From Microcyclospora pomicola (taxonomy: Eukaryota; Ascomycota; Dothideomycetes; Capnodiales): a DNA stretch of 64,000 nt. Position 1 is the stretch's first letter, and each line of letters starts with the position of its first letter. The stretch lies in NCBI GenBank assembly GCA_002786065.1, contig NHNY01000014.1, positions 62,001-126,000 of the forward strand, in the 5' to 3' direction. A model generated the notes under the pieces. It was not told the origin of the DNA and searched no databases. It saw nothing but the letters and a program-made list of their open reading frames with translations. A program made the position numbers and the translations under genes. Below are positions 35,401-46,502 of the stretch, in pieces.

Positions 35401-35844
35401 TGAAGGCTGATACGTTCGTTGCAGGGGACTCGGACATCGTTCGGACGCTGCGGGAGGATCGATCGTGCTGGCTTCCTTGCTTCTGAAGCGTACCTTGGCG
35501 GTCTTGTATCGAGGAGGCGCAAATGATCTAGTTGGGCTTGTGTATGGATTGTTGTTCGTCGTGTTGTTGCTCGATATATCGCTCTCCACCTCTCTCAAGT
35601 AATTGCTCAGATCCGTATCTGCGCCAGGATTCGTAGGCATCGTCCGCAGACCTTCGCCAGACAACCGGTTTCTTGCGTCGTTGAAGATATTGTAGGGCGA
35701 GTGACCCACTGGCGATGACTCTTGTTCGTACTCGTCCGCACTGTTGGTCAACAGGCGCATGGTCGCACCACTCTGTTGCGTCTCTCTTGCTTCGTTCTCC
35801 TCACTGTAGTCCGGAGGAGGACCGTAGCCTTTGGGTGCGGCCAT
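32500..35844 (-). CDS. Chitin synthase, division 1 (class I/II type)
   Basis: A single exon of 1114 residues from ATG 35844 ([16 protein letters not shown]). It polymerises UDP-GlcNAc into chitin at the plasma membrane. A long disordered Pro/Ser/Arg-rich N-terminus of about 340 residues precedes the catalytic core, which contains [42 protein letters not shown], the [13 protein letters not shown] segment, [11 protein letters not shown] and the [12 protein letters not shown] motif near residue 705. Membrane helices follow ([24 protein letters not shown] onwards). All catalytic motifs are intact. There is no myosin head, so classes V and VII are excluded. The long N-terminus leans towards class II, but I cannot separate classes I and II by eye. 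Confidence 0.95.
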   Translation of the reverse strand: MAAPKGYGPPPDYSEENEARETQQSGATMRLLTNSADEYEQESSPVGHSPYNIFNDARNRLSGEGLRTMPTNPGADTDLSNYLREVESDISSNNTTNNNPYTSPTRSFAPPRYKTAKVRFRSKEASTIDPPAASERCPSPLQRTYQPSEASRPMSRNGSVLDNAPDMRPTDIPGYTPYRPSSRSSQSPSRPISPFRSSVDYTRPPASSVPFEPADINGAPRPGTPSSQYGGSPKRPLPPAPLFAHGRPSSDGKEPPEMTTIPIDEEDDDVFGPGSEDSASQRPTLRQHDSFVSEVTMTDSTYDEKAEEFYGEAPTGKHERRGAREAQMAKKEVKLINGELILECKIPTILYSFLPRRDDVEFTHMRYTAVTCDPDDFVDRGYKLRQNIGSTSRETELFICVTMYNENEIDFTRTMHGVMKNIAHFCSRAKSRTWGKDGWQKIVVCVISDGRAKVHPRTLDALAAMGCYQSGIAKNEVNQREVTAHVYEYTTQVSLDSDLKFKGAEKGIVPCQMIFCLKEKNAKKLNSHRWFFNAFGRALNPNVCILLDVGTRPGDDSLYHLWKAFDRDSNVAGAAGEIKAAKGKAWLQLLNPLVASQNFEYKMSNILDKPLESVFGYITVLPGALSAYRYHALQNDETGHGPLSQYFKGETLHGQDADVFTANMYLAEDRILCWELVAKRNERWVLKYVKSATGETDVPEAVPEFISQRRRWLNGAFFAAVYSLLHFKQVWKTDHSIGRKILLHIEFIYQFVQLLFTFFSLGNFYLTFYFITGSLADPKMDPFGHNIGKYIFYIMKYVCVLLIMMQFVLSMGNRPQGAKKMFLASMITFAVIMAYNTFASIYIIVKQLTDQSDIALGNNIFANMIVSLLSTVGLYLLMSILYLDPWHMLTSSLQYFLLLPSYVCTLQVYAFCNAHDVTWGTKGDNVLHKDLGAAKSSSKNGTVELEMPSEQLDIDSGYDEALRNLRDRVEVPAPGVAESQMQEDYYRAVRTYVVIVWMVCNAILAMAVSEAYSGSNIKDNYYLTFILWSVAGLALFRAIGSSAFGVLNVIHMIAEGKLKWETKKSQKTGLGGGRSVGGWSSTLSMPSWVSSGGSWVSSKVSSFAPSSIGSTLGR

Positions 35845-36437
35845 GTTTCGTTGTTTGCGAGCAACAGTTGTTTGGGAAATCTTACGACAACGATCGGTCG
35901 GGGTATAAATCAAGTTGTTTGGATCACGACGACATTGTATTACGCGCAGTGCATGAATAACAATGATCCGAGACTGGTACTGGTACTGGCGAAGCGAAAG
36001 ACGATGTCAAGATCAACTCAATTGAAAGTGCAAGACTTAGGTCGAGTTGGAGGTCTGCGAATGGGTTGTCGCTTTTGGCAGTCCGTGGTGCGAGGTGACG
36101 CGAGAAACAAATAAGCTCTGGTTCGCACGGCAACGTGGCTGGCCTTCGTCACCTGGCGGCTACATGCGACGAAACACCCTTCAACCCTAGTATCATCCCT
36201 TTACATACTAATGTCTGGGATAATGATCGATGAGTCGAAGCACGACCGCATGAATGTAATGGGATAGAGAGGCGTGCATGGCGTGATCATCCGCGACATT
36301 GGTCTCGTGTTTGATTCCGACAACACGAACAAGGTGCAGCGTCCAGAGAGCATTAATACTCCATCCATCCGAAAACGCAGCTTTCCTCTTCATCGTAACT
36401 TTTGGAATGGTTCGTTGAGTAATCTACATACTTCTCC
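35845..36437. other. Chitin synthase promoter region
   Basis: About 590 bp between two minus-strand genes. No coding region recognised. Confidence 0.5.
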
Positions 36438-37343
36438 TTACTTGCTACCACTGGCAGCTTTCTCATAGTCTGGGCCAAACTCCTTCTGCCATCTCTGCAC
36501 AATCCCTTTACCCATACCGGCACTCACAACATCCTGATCCTCCTCCCAGCCCTTGACAATGTCCGCCATAAACTCATCAACGCTCAAGGCCCCCTCGTTG
36601 TTCTCCTTCTTGTTGTCGTCAGGATTCTCGCGCTCTCGGTGCAGGTCGGTACTGACGGTTGGTGGTACGATCTCTACTACTTTGATATTCACGCCGTCCT
36701 GCTGCAGCTGCGTCCGCAGGTTCATCGACCAGAAGTGCAACCAGGCTTTCGTGCCATTGTAGATCGGGTTGATGATGGAGAAGGGAATATACCCAAGTAC
36801 GGATGAAACGTTCATGATGACGGCTCCAGACGACTCCTTGGAACGGAAGTGAGGCAGCAAGTTCATGGCCAAATGCATTGGCCCCGAGATATTAATCGCG
36901 AGCTCTTGGTCGGCCTTGGATAGGAAGTCCTTCGTGTCCATCTTTGTTATTTGGAGAGGACGTTGTACGCCGGCGTTACTGTTTGCGCAGGTCAGTGATG
37001 GCTACTAGAAAAAGAGCTGGGAAGACGTACTTCACGAGGCAGTCCAGGTCGGGATGTTCCTTTGTGATCTTTTCCACGAATTGTGGAATCGCCGGGATAT
37101 CTCCAGTGTCCAGCACGTAGTAGGGGCAGTTGTCCAGCTCTTTGGAAGCGGATTGCAGTTTCGACTCCGTCCGCCCTACAATGACGACCTTCTTGCCTTG
37201 CGAAAGGAAGTACTTGGTCATGGCAAAACCGATGCCGCCGCCACCTCCCGTGACCTGAGAGCAGTCAGTGAGTACTCTCCGTAGTGATGAGATTGGACCC
37301 GACATACCAAAGCACATTTGAAGTCCAACGTCTTGATAGTCAT
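36438..37343 (-). CDS. Short-chain dehydrogenase/reductase (DltE-like)
   Basis: Three exons (37343-37308, 37254-37031, 36978-36438) encode 266 residues. The introns are 53 nt (donor GTATGT) and 52 nt (donor GTACGT). The start MTIKTLDFKCALVTGGGGGIGFAM gives a classical cofactor motif (TGGGGGIG). NNAGVQRPL follows, then the catalytic Ser in MNVSSVLGYIPF and the YNGTK pair, YxxxK. The protein resembles the DltE-type oxidoreductases of fungi; neither substrate nor pathway can be read from the sequence. No signal peptide or membrane segment was seen. The C-terminal part has an acidic DDNKKENNEG loop. Confidence 0.9.
36979..37030 (-). other. Intron 2 of the short-chain dehydrogenase gene
   Basis: A 52-nt intron with donor gtacgt and acceptor aacag that restores LVNNAGV. 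Confidence 0.88.
37255..37307 (-). other. Intron 1 of the short-chain dehydrogenase gene
   Basis: A 53-nt intron with donor gtatgt and acceptor tctcag, joining FKCAL to VTGGGGG. Confidence 0.88.
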
Positions 37344-38217
37344 GGTCGCCTATCGGGTTGGATAGAATGCTCTAAGTGCTGGTATAAAAGGATGTTGGGA
37401 AAGGAAATCGAGTTTAGAGGCAAAGATATCGATGAAAATGTCGTTCTCTGTTACTCAAGCCTGTAGATAATCACAATTTAATACAATGTGATCTAGGTAC
37501 CATTTACAGTGATATATATTGCCACCAGACCGGAATTGCAAGGGACTGTTCGCCCATGACGTTCTGTCAAAGACTCCAGTTCCCGTCCACCATCATTGTA
37601 TACAGACTCCCCCTCGGCGCCAACGTCATAGGCTGTAACCAAAGAAATGTTTGTCATGAGCTGGTCGAGAATGCTCCAGATTGACCTCTTGATTTGTGTA
37701 CATGAGATTCATTGAGAATCAGAAGCTCTCTTCGTTCGACTTTCCCAGGCTGGTAAGAGTCGGTATCGTCGGCAGTATTGCGGTACAGCGCTCCTCATTA
37801 GTGGCTGGTCGATGTCATTCTTAGACAAAGCGACACCCGTATAGACTTGCTGCGCAGATCAGAAACACCCCTAAATTGAGGGCAGCATTTGAGTGATTGG
37901 TCTAAGAATCGAACAAAGAAGTACGGACTTCCCGGTTGCCAAGGTGCTATGAGACCTTCTCTCCCCAGTGTAGTAGGGTTGTTGAGGGCATACATGCATA
38001 CTCATATGCGCTTCCTCGTTCAAGATATGAGTTGCATTACTGATGCGGCCGGACCCACTTGAGTACCTGTAGGAAACCGTCGAACTATGTGGTGAGATCA
38101 ACCGTATATACAAAGCCCGTAATGGCAGGGACCCCCCAAACGCCATGCCATATGTCAATCAATACAAAGCCAACCACAGCCTAAATCGTCTTCGATATGC
38201 CAAATGCTAGATTTCCA
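37344..38217. other. Spacer between the SDR gene and MTP18
   Basis: About 870 bp, AT-richer than its neighbours. No gene recognised. Confidence 0.5.
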
Positions 38218-39015
38218 TCACAACTCCTTTTCCTTCCGCTGACCTGCGCCTTGATCCACGGTCTGCGCGGCTGATCTGTGGCCGACCGCTTCCGGTCCAC
38301 CGACCAACTCGAAACCCTTATGGAAGACCCATTCGGTCGCAATCTCCACAGGCTTGTCGAACATGAACGGCAGCGCCGGCAACGCAGCCAGACCCATTCC
38401 GATCGGGCCCCAGGTCCGTATCCGCGGGTTCTTGGCATTCTTCAGCGCCTGTCCACTGTACCGAACGATGCTGTGGATCGTGAAAGCCGGCAAACCCATA
38501 CTGGCAATTGACTGAAACACCGCTCGTTCCGCCATGACCGACGCCCAATGATCGATGGCGGGTATCTTGACCGGCGATGGAGCTGCCGCGGTGGCATCAG
38601 TCGAGGCATTGTCAGCCGGCTGCAGCAGCTGTTGGTTCTTGGTATATGCCTTGTAGCCCTCGTTCGCGACGTCTCCGACCAGATATGCCCAGCTCACACC
38701 ATATGCGACTCGGACCATATTCGGATGCGCGACTGGCCGAAACGACTCGCCGATGTCTGAGGTGTACGCGACATAGCGGTGGGCGGAGAGGAGGATGGTG
38801 CGGAAGCGAGAGGCATAGGCGGCGTATCGGATCGAGGAATCGGTGCTGTCGGATGCTGACCCAGAAGTAATGCTTTCCCACAGTTTCTCCTCGTTATCCA
38901 GGGTGTCCTGGAGCTCGACCGGCAGCTTCTTGCGCGGGAGTGGTTGCGAGAAGTCTGGGCGAGGTTCGGTTCGGACATGCTTGATGTCCTCGTCGGAAGT
39001 GTTGTCTTTCGCCAT
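38218..39015 (-). CDS. MTP18: Mitochondrial fission process protein 1 (MTP18-like)
   Basis: The likely start is ATG 39015 (MAKDNTSDEDIKHV), giving 265 residues; the frame stays open for 204 codons further upstream, but that stretch overlaps ATP19 on the other strand and is not protein-like. Family segments are RYAAYASRFRTILLSAHRYVAYTSDIGESFRPV, WAYLVGDVANEGYKAY, ERAVFQSIASMGLPAFTIHSIVRYS and a hydrophobic GMGLAALPALPFMFDKPVE helix. In animals MTFP1/MTP18 is an inner-membrane protein affecting mitochondrial fission; the fungal role is inferred. It is divergent from ATP19, another mitochondrial inner-membrane gene, with 291 bp between the start codons. Confidence 0.9.
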   Translation of the reverse strand: MAKDNTSDEDIKHVRTEPRPDFSQPLPRKKLPVELQDTLDNEEKLWESITSGSASDSTDSSIRYAAYASRFRTILLSAHRYVAYTSDIGESFRPVAHPNMVRVAYGVSWAYLVGDVANEGYKAYTKNQQLLQPADNASTDATAAAPSPVKIPAIDHWASVMAERAVFQSIASMGLPAFTIHSIVRYSGQALKNAKNPRIRTWGPIGMGLAALPALPFMFDKPVEIATEWVFHKGFELVGGPEAVGHRSAAQTVDQGAGQRKEKEL

Positions 39016-39306
39016 GTCGCGGTTGTCTCTGGAATAATCTATGTTGTATTCTGTAATATGTCTATCTGTAAATATGCTATATGGCGAGCAAGAATATGTC
39101 GAAGGTATGCTTGCGAGGGAACAGCAAAGATAGGTCGCGTAAGAAGAGATGTTGGTATATAGCTCCACGACGATGCTCGGCAAGACTCGCAAGAGAATCC
39201 ATGTGGCCCGAGCTCTCTTCTTGAACATCAAAGAGCCACTCCTCCATACTGCGCCAATCACCAGCAAACGACCCATCCGTTTTCCGAATCCTCCATCACC
39301 GTCATC
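39016..39306. promoter_or_regulatory. Bidirectional promoter region, MTP18 / ATP19
   Basis: The two start codons lie 291 bp apart on opposite strands, so both promoters and both 5' UTRs must fit here. Both products are mitochondrial inner-membrane proteins. No specific factor site was identified. Confidence 0.55.
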
Positions 39307-39791
39307 ATGGTTCAATACTACCAAATCGCCGGCCAGAAAGTCGGCTCGCACTACGTACGTCGCTCCTCCCAATGCCTCTGCTCGGCGACAAACCCCGTCC
39401 ACTCGACCGAATAGCAAGGAGAAGGCCGAGCAAAGAAGAGCCAGCTCGAACCAAGACTGACCATATATCTCGCGCATTAGCTTGCCATTGGTGTGCTCTC
39501 CACCATGTTCGCCGGTGTCTACCTCGCCACCAGCGGCAAGAAACAGATGACTGCAGCCACCCCAGCCATCAACGCCAGCAGCCGAGACGAGGAAAACTTC
39601 ATTCAGTATGTCAGCCACTGCCACCAAAGCTCGGATCGTCTAGAACCAGCTCCATTTCGGAGACGGACAGCGAAGGACTACTCCGAAGCTTGAAATATTT
39701 GAAAGAGTCACCAGATTGAATGGCTAACCAAATCGCGCATCGTAGACAATTCATCAAGGAGGCAGACAACAAGGAGGGAAAGAAGCACTAA
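39307..39791 (+). CDS. ATP19: ATP synthase subunit k (Atp19)
   Basis: Three tiny exons (39307-39354, 39481-39605, 39746-39791) encode 72 residues, matching the usual roughly 68-72. Intron 1 (126 nt) has donor GTACGT and acceptor ATTAG; intron 2 (140 nt) has donor GTATGT, branch GGCTAAC and acceptor CGTAG. The spliced protein starts MVQYYQIAGQKVGSHYLAI, has one membrane helix (GVLSTMFAGVYLATS) and the diagnostic NASSRDEENFIQQFIKEAD before its KKH end. Subunit k is a small accessory protein of the membrane part of mitochondrial F1Fo ATP synthase and helps dimer formation. Reading through intron 2 gives a false YVSHCHQ tail that family comparison rejects. Confidence 0.93.
39355..39480 (+). other. 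ATP19 intron 1
   Basis: A 126-nt phase-0 intron with donor gtacgt and acceptor cattag, joining VGSHY to LAIGV. Confidence 0.88.
39606..39745 (+). other. ATP19 intron 2
   Basis: A 140-nt phase-2 intron with donor gtatgt, branch ggctaac and acceptor cgtag, joining ENFIQ to QFIKE. Confidence 0.88.
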
Positions 39792-40338
39792 AATTGTTGC
39801 GAAGCATGGGAGGCCGTGGAGAGTAAACGTGGTGTATAGCAGGAGATGGGACGAGAACGATGAAGAAGAGGTTGGAGTGTAGGACACGTTCGCGCATGAC
39901 CTCCTCCCAAAATCGATAGAGCACAAGTGGAGTCGACTTTTCGAAGCCATGGAGGCCGTGTAGAGATATTGTACGAGACGCAATCTACTCATCCAAAACA
40001 ACGCCCTCAATTACATAATGGGACTGTTGCTGAAGAAGTTCCCATCCTCTAATTTGGCTTATGAGCCCCCAACACGGAGAGCTTGTCAGAATTGACGGAT
40101 CGAGAAATAGGCACGCCTTTGTTCATGGTAAAACTTTCGTGGATCTTGTGTCAGCCGCAAGATAGCACACAGCACAAGCTTTAAAGTGAGAGTGAAATGC
40201 ATATTTGCAGCAGGACGCAACTCAGCCAACACCATGCAAGCCAACATGGTACATATCAAGTCTCCCCATGCAGAGGAAAGCACAACCACCACCGATGCTA
40301 CATGCTTGCCACCAGGACCGATCCTCGCAGTGTGCAGG
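39792..40338. other. Convergent spacer between ATP19 and GAL7
   Basis: About 550 bp with no recognised gene; it should contain both 3' UTRs. Confidence 0.5.
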
Positions 40339-41717
<1,379 letters not shown>

Positions 41718-42264
41718 GGTTGTGAGTGAGAACTGCAATGCTATGGCTCAGGCGGAAGTGGACAAGGAGAATGACAGAATGCCGTACTTGATGTGGTGGC
41801 GCAACAATCCGTCCGATCTATGCCAGCGTGCGTGGGGAGAAGCAGGATTTATATATTCCCACTTACGACTATACCTTTGCCAGCCGGTTGTTGCAAAACC
41901 ACGGACTAGGAGTCTACGAATGCTGGAGACTACGGGCATGGCCGGCTCGAAGTGGACATGATCAAAACAAAATTGCTGTTCACATTCCAAGGCATGACGT
42001 CCGATTGGAGGGGGCCCTCATCATAAGTCTCGAGCCGGGATGTGGAGTGGGCGCGGCTTGATGTTACCAGTCGAAGAACCATCACAATGCGTGTGTTACA
42101 TACAGTCCTGGGAAATCATCTTCTGCAGTCAAATATAGATGGCTGGTATACTCTCACAGGCGTCCTCGCCGATGGATGCACATCAATTACGAAAGAAATC
42201 CAAAACGCCATGCACGCAACTATCAAAACACCGGAAAGTCTAGTCTTTGGCGCGTCGCCGTCAA
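41718..42264. other. GAL7 promoter region and PDI 3' region
   Basis: About 550 bp between two minus-strand genes; no coding region recognised. Confidence 0.5.
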
Positions 42265-44403
42265 TCAGTCCACTTTGCCTTGCCCACCATTGCCTGAGTT
42301 GCCTCCAAGCAGTCCGTCCATGGCTCCATTCTTCTCGCCAACCTTGAAATACCCTGGTCCCAAGTGCCCGACCCTGAGGTTTCGCCGAGCGAAAGTCACG
42401 ACACCTATCAGTATGGCCAACGACACGCAGATCGATACAATTGGATGCTCGAATATTTGCTCCTTGGCAACCCACCAGACATGTCCAAGTGTTGTGGTTG
42501 TTGATTTGGCAGCGATCTTTGGTGGGTTGGCAATAACGCGCGGTAACGTCTCGAGGATTGATGTTCGCGATGGGACAATCGGGTTCCCAGTCACCGTGTT
42601 GTCCCAATAACGGTGACTGTCGTAGTCGTACATGACAACACGTTCATTGTCTGTCAATACCGAGATTCCGAAAGTGGTGCGGATCCATCGCTCCCAGAAG
42701 ATACCATCCACCCACGCGAAAACGACCTCCTTGCGCTCGATGTCGTCCATGTTAATGCGGATGAGCTTCGCTGCTCGTAGACCACGCTGGTCATTACGAT
42801 CTTCTGCCTCCTCGATTCGCAACTGCTTCGCATCGCGCAATTCTTGTCGTTCAAGCTTGAATGCTTGTGCTTGCTTATCAATCCATTCGATTGCGGCATT
42901 CTTGATCTCACGTTTTGCAGCCACAAACTCGTCAGGACGGTCGCGAGAAACGATCCCGAGGACGACAAGCTTGCCGTGCATGAGCTCCTGCGCGTTGGTA
43001 GCGGTGAGTTCGGGCACAATCGGCAGCCAGACCGACTGCATCCAGTTCAGCACCCGGCGGAAATCCCGCATATCTCGTGGAGATAAGGCATTGTAGTACG
43101 TTGGCTTGGCATCACGAGAGACCAGGAGACGAGGCCACGTGGAGATCTTGAACCTCGCGAACAATGCCGGATCGCTGGTCTTGACGAGCTTCGCATGTCC
43201 GATGAGGCTCATGACAAGGCGTTCTAGGGCAGCGAAATCTTCACTGGTAGTGGCATGGTCGTAGCAGTACAAGAAGAGGACTTCCTCCTTCTTCTCCAGC
43301 TCTTCAAATTTCGCGGCATCAACATCGAGCACGCCGTCACCGACAGCCACAGCTTTGTTGGCGAAGTGGACAAGATCTCCCAACCCTCTCAGGCCTTCGT
43401 ACTCTATCCGTTCGCCACCACGGAAGAATACGATCGTAGGATAGCTTCGCACCTTCACATCCTTGCATAGACGCTTTTCGACCTCGCAATTGACTTCGCC
43501 AATGTTCAATTGACCCTTCATCTGCCTCGCCATACCCTGCCAGTTTGGCGCCATGGCTTGGCAGTGATGACACCACGGAGCGTAGAATTTGACGAACCAC
43601 GGATCGCGGGTCATGGTGACGAGGCGTTGAAAGTTCTCTGCAGTAAGTATGGTAGATGCACCCTGTTGATTGGGTGTGACCGTCACCACACCAGTCTTCT
43701 TGCCTGTAGAAACCACGGACTTCAAGGGGCTCTCTGCCCTAGCGTTGGCGGTAGGGACCGGAAGGACTCCAGGTATAGAGATCTTGGCAGCGGTGGTATC
43801 ACCTGCCTTTGGCAATGTGATCTGACCTTTTTCAGGTCGTGATCCTGGACGTATCGACTCTAGTGCTTCTTCGATGAAATCGCTAACCTGCGCAATCTTT
43901 CGTGCACCAACAAACTCCTTGAGCCGCTCGCCATCCTTGAATAGGATGGTGGTAGGGTATGATTGAATCTTCATCGCGGAACACGCGTCTCCATTTGCGA
44001 CGCAATCCACTTGCGCGAACCTGAAATCGTAGGACTGCGTGAACGAGGTCGTTCCATCGGACGCATCGGATGACCCCTTTGCTTTGGCAGGCCCATCAGA
44101 AGTGTAGTAGAATTCATAGGCAGTCTGTAGTGTAGGAGCAAACATCTTGCAATGGTGGCAGTAGGGACTGAAGAACTCGACCATCCAGTAGCCATTCTTG
44201 ATGTCCTTGTCAATCGACGCACTCTTTAGCCGTGCCATCGGCGGTACATCTTTTCCATTGAATACTGTTGCAACCGGCGGCACTTGCGCATCCGCCCTTG
44301 CGGACAAGCCGGCATGCCCGGCGGCGTGATCTGATCCCTCGGCGAGGACTGTAGATAGAAGCGGAAGGGCGAGCAAACGGAGTAGCAGCGATGAAGGGCG
44401 CAT
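42265..44403 (-). CDS. Membrane-anchored protein disulfide isomerase with two thioredoxin domains
   Basis: A single exon of 712 residues. A signal peptide (MRPSSLLLRLLALPLLSTVLA) leads into two thioredoxin domains with active sites SPYCHHCK (Cys82-Cys85) and APWCHHCQ (near residue 280), each with its downstream cis-proline segment (IQSYPTTILF; VRSYPTIVFF). A long degenerate thioredoxin-like region follows. A membrane helix near residues 660-680 (IVSICVSLAILIGVVTF) leaves a short cytosolic tail with no HDEL. This design resembles yeast Eps1 and fungal transmembrane PDIs, which act in ER oxidative folding and quality control. CHHC, rather than CGHC, may shift redox potential; that is inference. 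It is divergent from the NDUFA5-type gene. Confidence 0.9.
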   Translation of the reverse strand: MRPSSLLLRLLALPLLSTVLAEGSDHAAGHAGLSARADAQVPPVATVFNGKDVPPMARLKSASIDKDIKNGYWMVEFFSPYCHHCKMFAPTLQTAYEFYYTSDGPAKAKGSSDASDGTTSFTQSYDFRFAQVDCVANGDACSAMKIQSYPTTILFKDGERLKEFVGARKIAQVSDFIEEALESIRPGSRPEKGQITLPKAGDTTAAKISIPGVLPVPTANARAESPLKSVVSTGKKTGVVTVTPNQQGASTILTAENFQRLVTMTRDPWFVKFYAPWCHHCQAMAPNWQGMARQMKGQLNIGEVNCEVEKRLCKDVKVRSYPTIVFFRGGERIEYEGLRGLGDLVHFANKAVAVGDGVLDVDAAKFEELEKKEEVLFLYCYDHATTSEDFAALERLVMSLIGHAKLVKTSDPALFARFKISTWPRLLVSRDAKPTYYNALSPRDMRDFRRVLNWMQSVWLPIVPELTATNAQELMHGKLVVLGIVSRDRPDEFVAAKREIKNAAIEWIDKQAQAFKLERQELRDAKQLRIEEAEDRNDQRGLRAAKLIRINMDDIERKEVVFAWVDGIFWERWIRTTFGISVLTDNERVVMYDYDSHRYWDNTVTGNPIVPSRTSILETLPRVIANPPKIAAKSTTTTLGHVWWVAKEQIFEHPIVSICVSLAILIGVVTFARRNLRVGHLGPGYFKVGEKNGAMDGLLGGNSGNGGQGKVD

Positions 44404-44796
44404 CGTGACGGCGATGTGGTGGGCTCCAGGCCCGTGTAATTATTCTTTTCGCAGCAAAGGAGCCGAAAGGGAGCCGTCTACGTGGCTCTGTATCGTTGAG
44501 GTCGTGGGGGCGATGTAAGGAGTCGAATGTTTCGTGTCTCTATCGTAGACCGCGCATCATCGCCGGTAGCCTGGGTAGGTATTAAATTCAAGTCGAGTTG
44601 TGTGTGAAACTTGTGATGAGGGATGACCAGCAATAATCCTCATCATCCGCGTCGTACTCCGCCACGCCCATCTCGAGGCAGCGCAGTAAGCTTTCACTGG
44701 CGGCTTGGCAGCATCTATGAAGCAAGCAGCAGAGCGTCAACCATTGAAGACGACACCTCGATCTCACCACCACCATCCCTGTCAAAGACTGCCAGC
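44404..44796. promoter_or_regulatory. Divergent promoter region, PDI / complex I subunit
   Basis: About 390 bp between two opposed start codons, which must hold both promoters. No named site was identified with confidence. Confidence 0.5.
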
Positions 44797-45615
44797 ATGA
44801 GGGCCACAACTCGACTCTTCGCCGCTGTGCGAGCCTCACAATACCTTGAAGCCGGCGCGCCAACCGGCCTCACTGGCCTGCTCACCCACGCCTCTCCACG
44901 CTCCACGCTTCTCTACCTTTACAGCTCCACCCTTGAGAAACTCCAGCAGTTCCCGGAGTCCAGTGTCTACCGTCAATCCACAGAAGCCCTTACGAAGCAT
45001 CGCATGCGGATAATTGAAGAGGCGCGCCCGACTGGACTTAGCGAATGGCAAGGCCGCGTCAAGAGCAGTCTTGAGAAGTATCCTCAGGCGTTCATGAAGA
45101 TACCCTCCCTCGCCCATCCCGGCGAGTTCAATATTGTGTTCCAGCAAGCCGTGTCATCCAACCCGGATGTCCTCTCAGATGCCAACTTCATCGACAAATA
45201 CCCTTTCAGCTTTGGACGGAAGTCGGACACGGAGATGTTGGAAGGACCCAAGCTTGCACAGCAGATGGAGAAGGAATCTCGCAAGGCTTCACGAATGGTC
45301 AGCGCGATTCACCAGCGCGAGAACACCCCGACGATTGAGCCTGAGCCTCCGTTGACGGCGGATCAGATCAATGAGATTGAGAACAAGATTGGCGCCGGAT
45401 TGATTGAGGAAGTGATCCAGGTGGCAGAGGGTGAGAGGGAGCTTGTCGACAAGCTCGCTGAGAACAGAGTGTAAGTTCGCTTGCAGGTCCGCGGTGTTGT
45501 AGACTCTTATGCTAACGATATGTGTAGATGGGAGGATCTCGAAGAGAAGCCCGCGCCTGGTCAATGGAGATATGGCGAGCGCGATACGCACACACCTGAG
45601 ACGCAGGCTCCGTGA
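44797..45615 (+). CDS. NDUFA5: NADH:ubiquinone oxidoreductase 29.9 kDa-type subunit (NDUFA5 family)
   Basis: Exons 44797-45470 and 45528-45615 encode 253 residues. The frame is open upstream to 44623, but MRATTRLFAAVRASQYL is a natural basic mitochondrial presequence. The intron (57 nt) has a GTAAGT donor, GCTAAC branch and TGTAG acceptor, joining AENRV to WEDLEEKP. The family block is STLLYLYSSTLEKLQQFPESSVYRQSTEALTKHRMRIIEEA, an LYR-like helical region. The C-terminal half is longer than in mammals, as in Neurospora. The subunit sits in the matrix arm of respiratory complex I; its presence means complex I is retained, unlike in Saccharomyces. Confidence 0.92.
45471..45527 (+). other. Intron of the NDUFA5-type gene
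   Basis: A 57-nt phase-2 intron with donor gtaagt, branch gctaac and acceptor tgtag. Confidence 0.9.
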
Positions 45616-46376
45616 ATGATGGCAGATCCCTGTCTAAAGTATCACAATCTATAAATCGAGCGCTGTACATCTGTATCATCATGTTTATACAAGCTTGAGA
45701 TCCACATTAAGATAACACATTACGCATTGCATATCTAGGAGCACTCTTATACAATTACCTGCAAACGCGCTACCTGCAAATCGTAGGAGGTGTGTCTGTT
45801 CCTGCTGCCACATTGAACCTCATCCAGAAAGCTGTCTTAGCTAGGGCTTGCCATAAAGACCACGAACGAAGGCTCTACCGCTTATTCACGGACCATACTT
45901 CCTCGATTGACATGGTATGCAAACGCACATTGGTCGCCATCATTGAAGTCTCATTTGAAAAACAAGGTCTCTCCGTAGAGCAGCATGTCAGTAGGGCTGT
46001 GTTGTAAGCTAGGTAAGGTACCTCAATGGCCAGATCCGCGAGCACCATATGCTTCAGTGAAGTACTGTAACTGTACGAGAGGGTTGATTGACGACGCTGT
46101 GCAGAAAACACCGACAGTCCTGCCTTCAAGGGGCTGTAGTCGAACAGCTTCTGGACCCCTGCGAGTTTGGGATTACACATAATCTCATGTACGTGTACGT
46201 AGGTAGGGTGTGCGACAGACTCATGTCTGTGAATGTTCGCGAAAGTACATGCGAAGCCACCCAACCAAACATCATCGCACAGCCCCGACAAAAGTCGAGT
46301 CACATCTACAAAGAAAGACAGCTACCTCAATCGTATAAAGTAAAAGATGCAAAAAGCAAAAGGACAAAAGCAAATC
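45616..46376. other. Spacer between the complex I gene and tRNA-Val
   Basis: About 760 bp without a recognised gene. Two GGTAGG/GGTACC-like words occur (around 46014 and 46200). Confidence 0.5.
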
Positions 46377-46502
46377 TGATTTCGTCCAGGTTCGAACTGG
46401 AGACCTTCAGTGTCCAAGGATGTACGGTTTCCGAGCCAAGCCACGTGGAGCGGAGTGCCGTAAATGTTAGACTGACGTGATAACCAACTACACCACGAAA
46501 CC
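46377..46502 (-). tRNA. tRNA-Val (anticodon AAC) with a 52-nt intron
   Basis: Reading the minus strand, the acceptor stem GGTTTCG pairs with CGAAATC (one G-T pair) and the discriminator is A. The D arm is GTGTAGTTGGTTATCAC. The anticodon stem TCAGT/ACTGA encloses CTAACAC, with AAC at 46466-46468. The T arm is TCCAG-TTCGAAC-CTGGA. The intron occupies 46413-46464, directly 3' of the purine next to the anticodon, the canonical position. Without it the tRNA is 74 nt. Valine identity follows from AAC, which would be read as inosine-AC. Confidence 0.95.
46413..46464 (-). other. tRNA-Val intron
   Basis: Fifty-two nt at position 37/38 of the tRNA. It is spliced by the tRNA endonuclease/ligase pathway, not the spliceosome. 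The boundary could shift by one base because an A flanks both sides. Confidence 0.88.

Noticed and set aside
39016-39627. N-terminal extension of the MTP18 frame by 204 codons
   Set aside because: It lies antisense to ATP19 and the translation is not protein-like; the ATG at 39015 is a better start.
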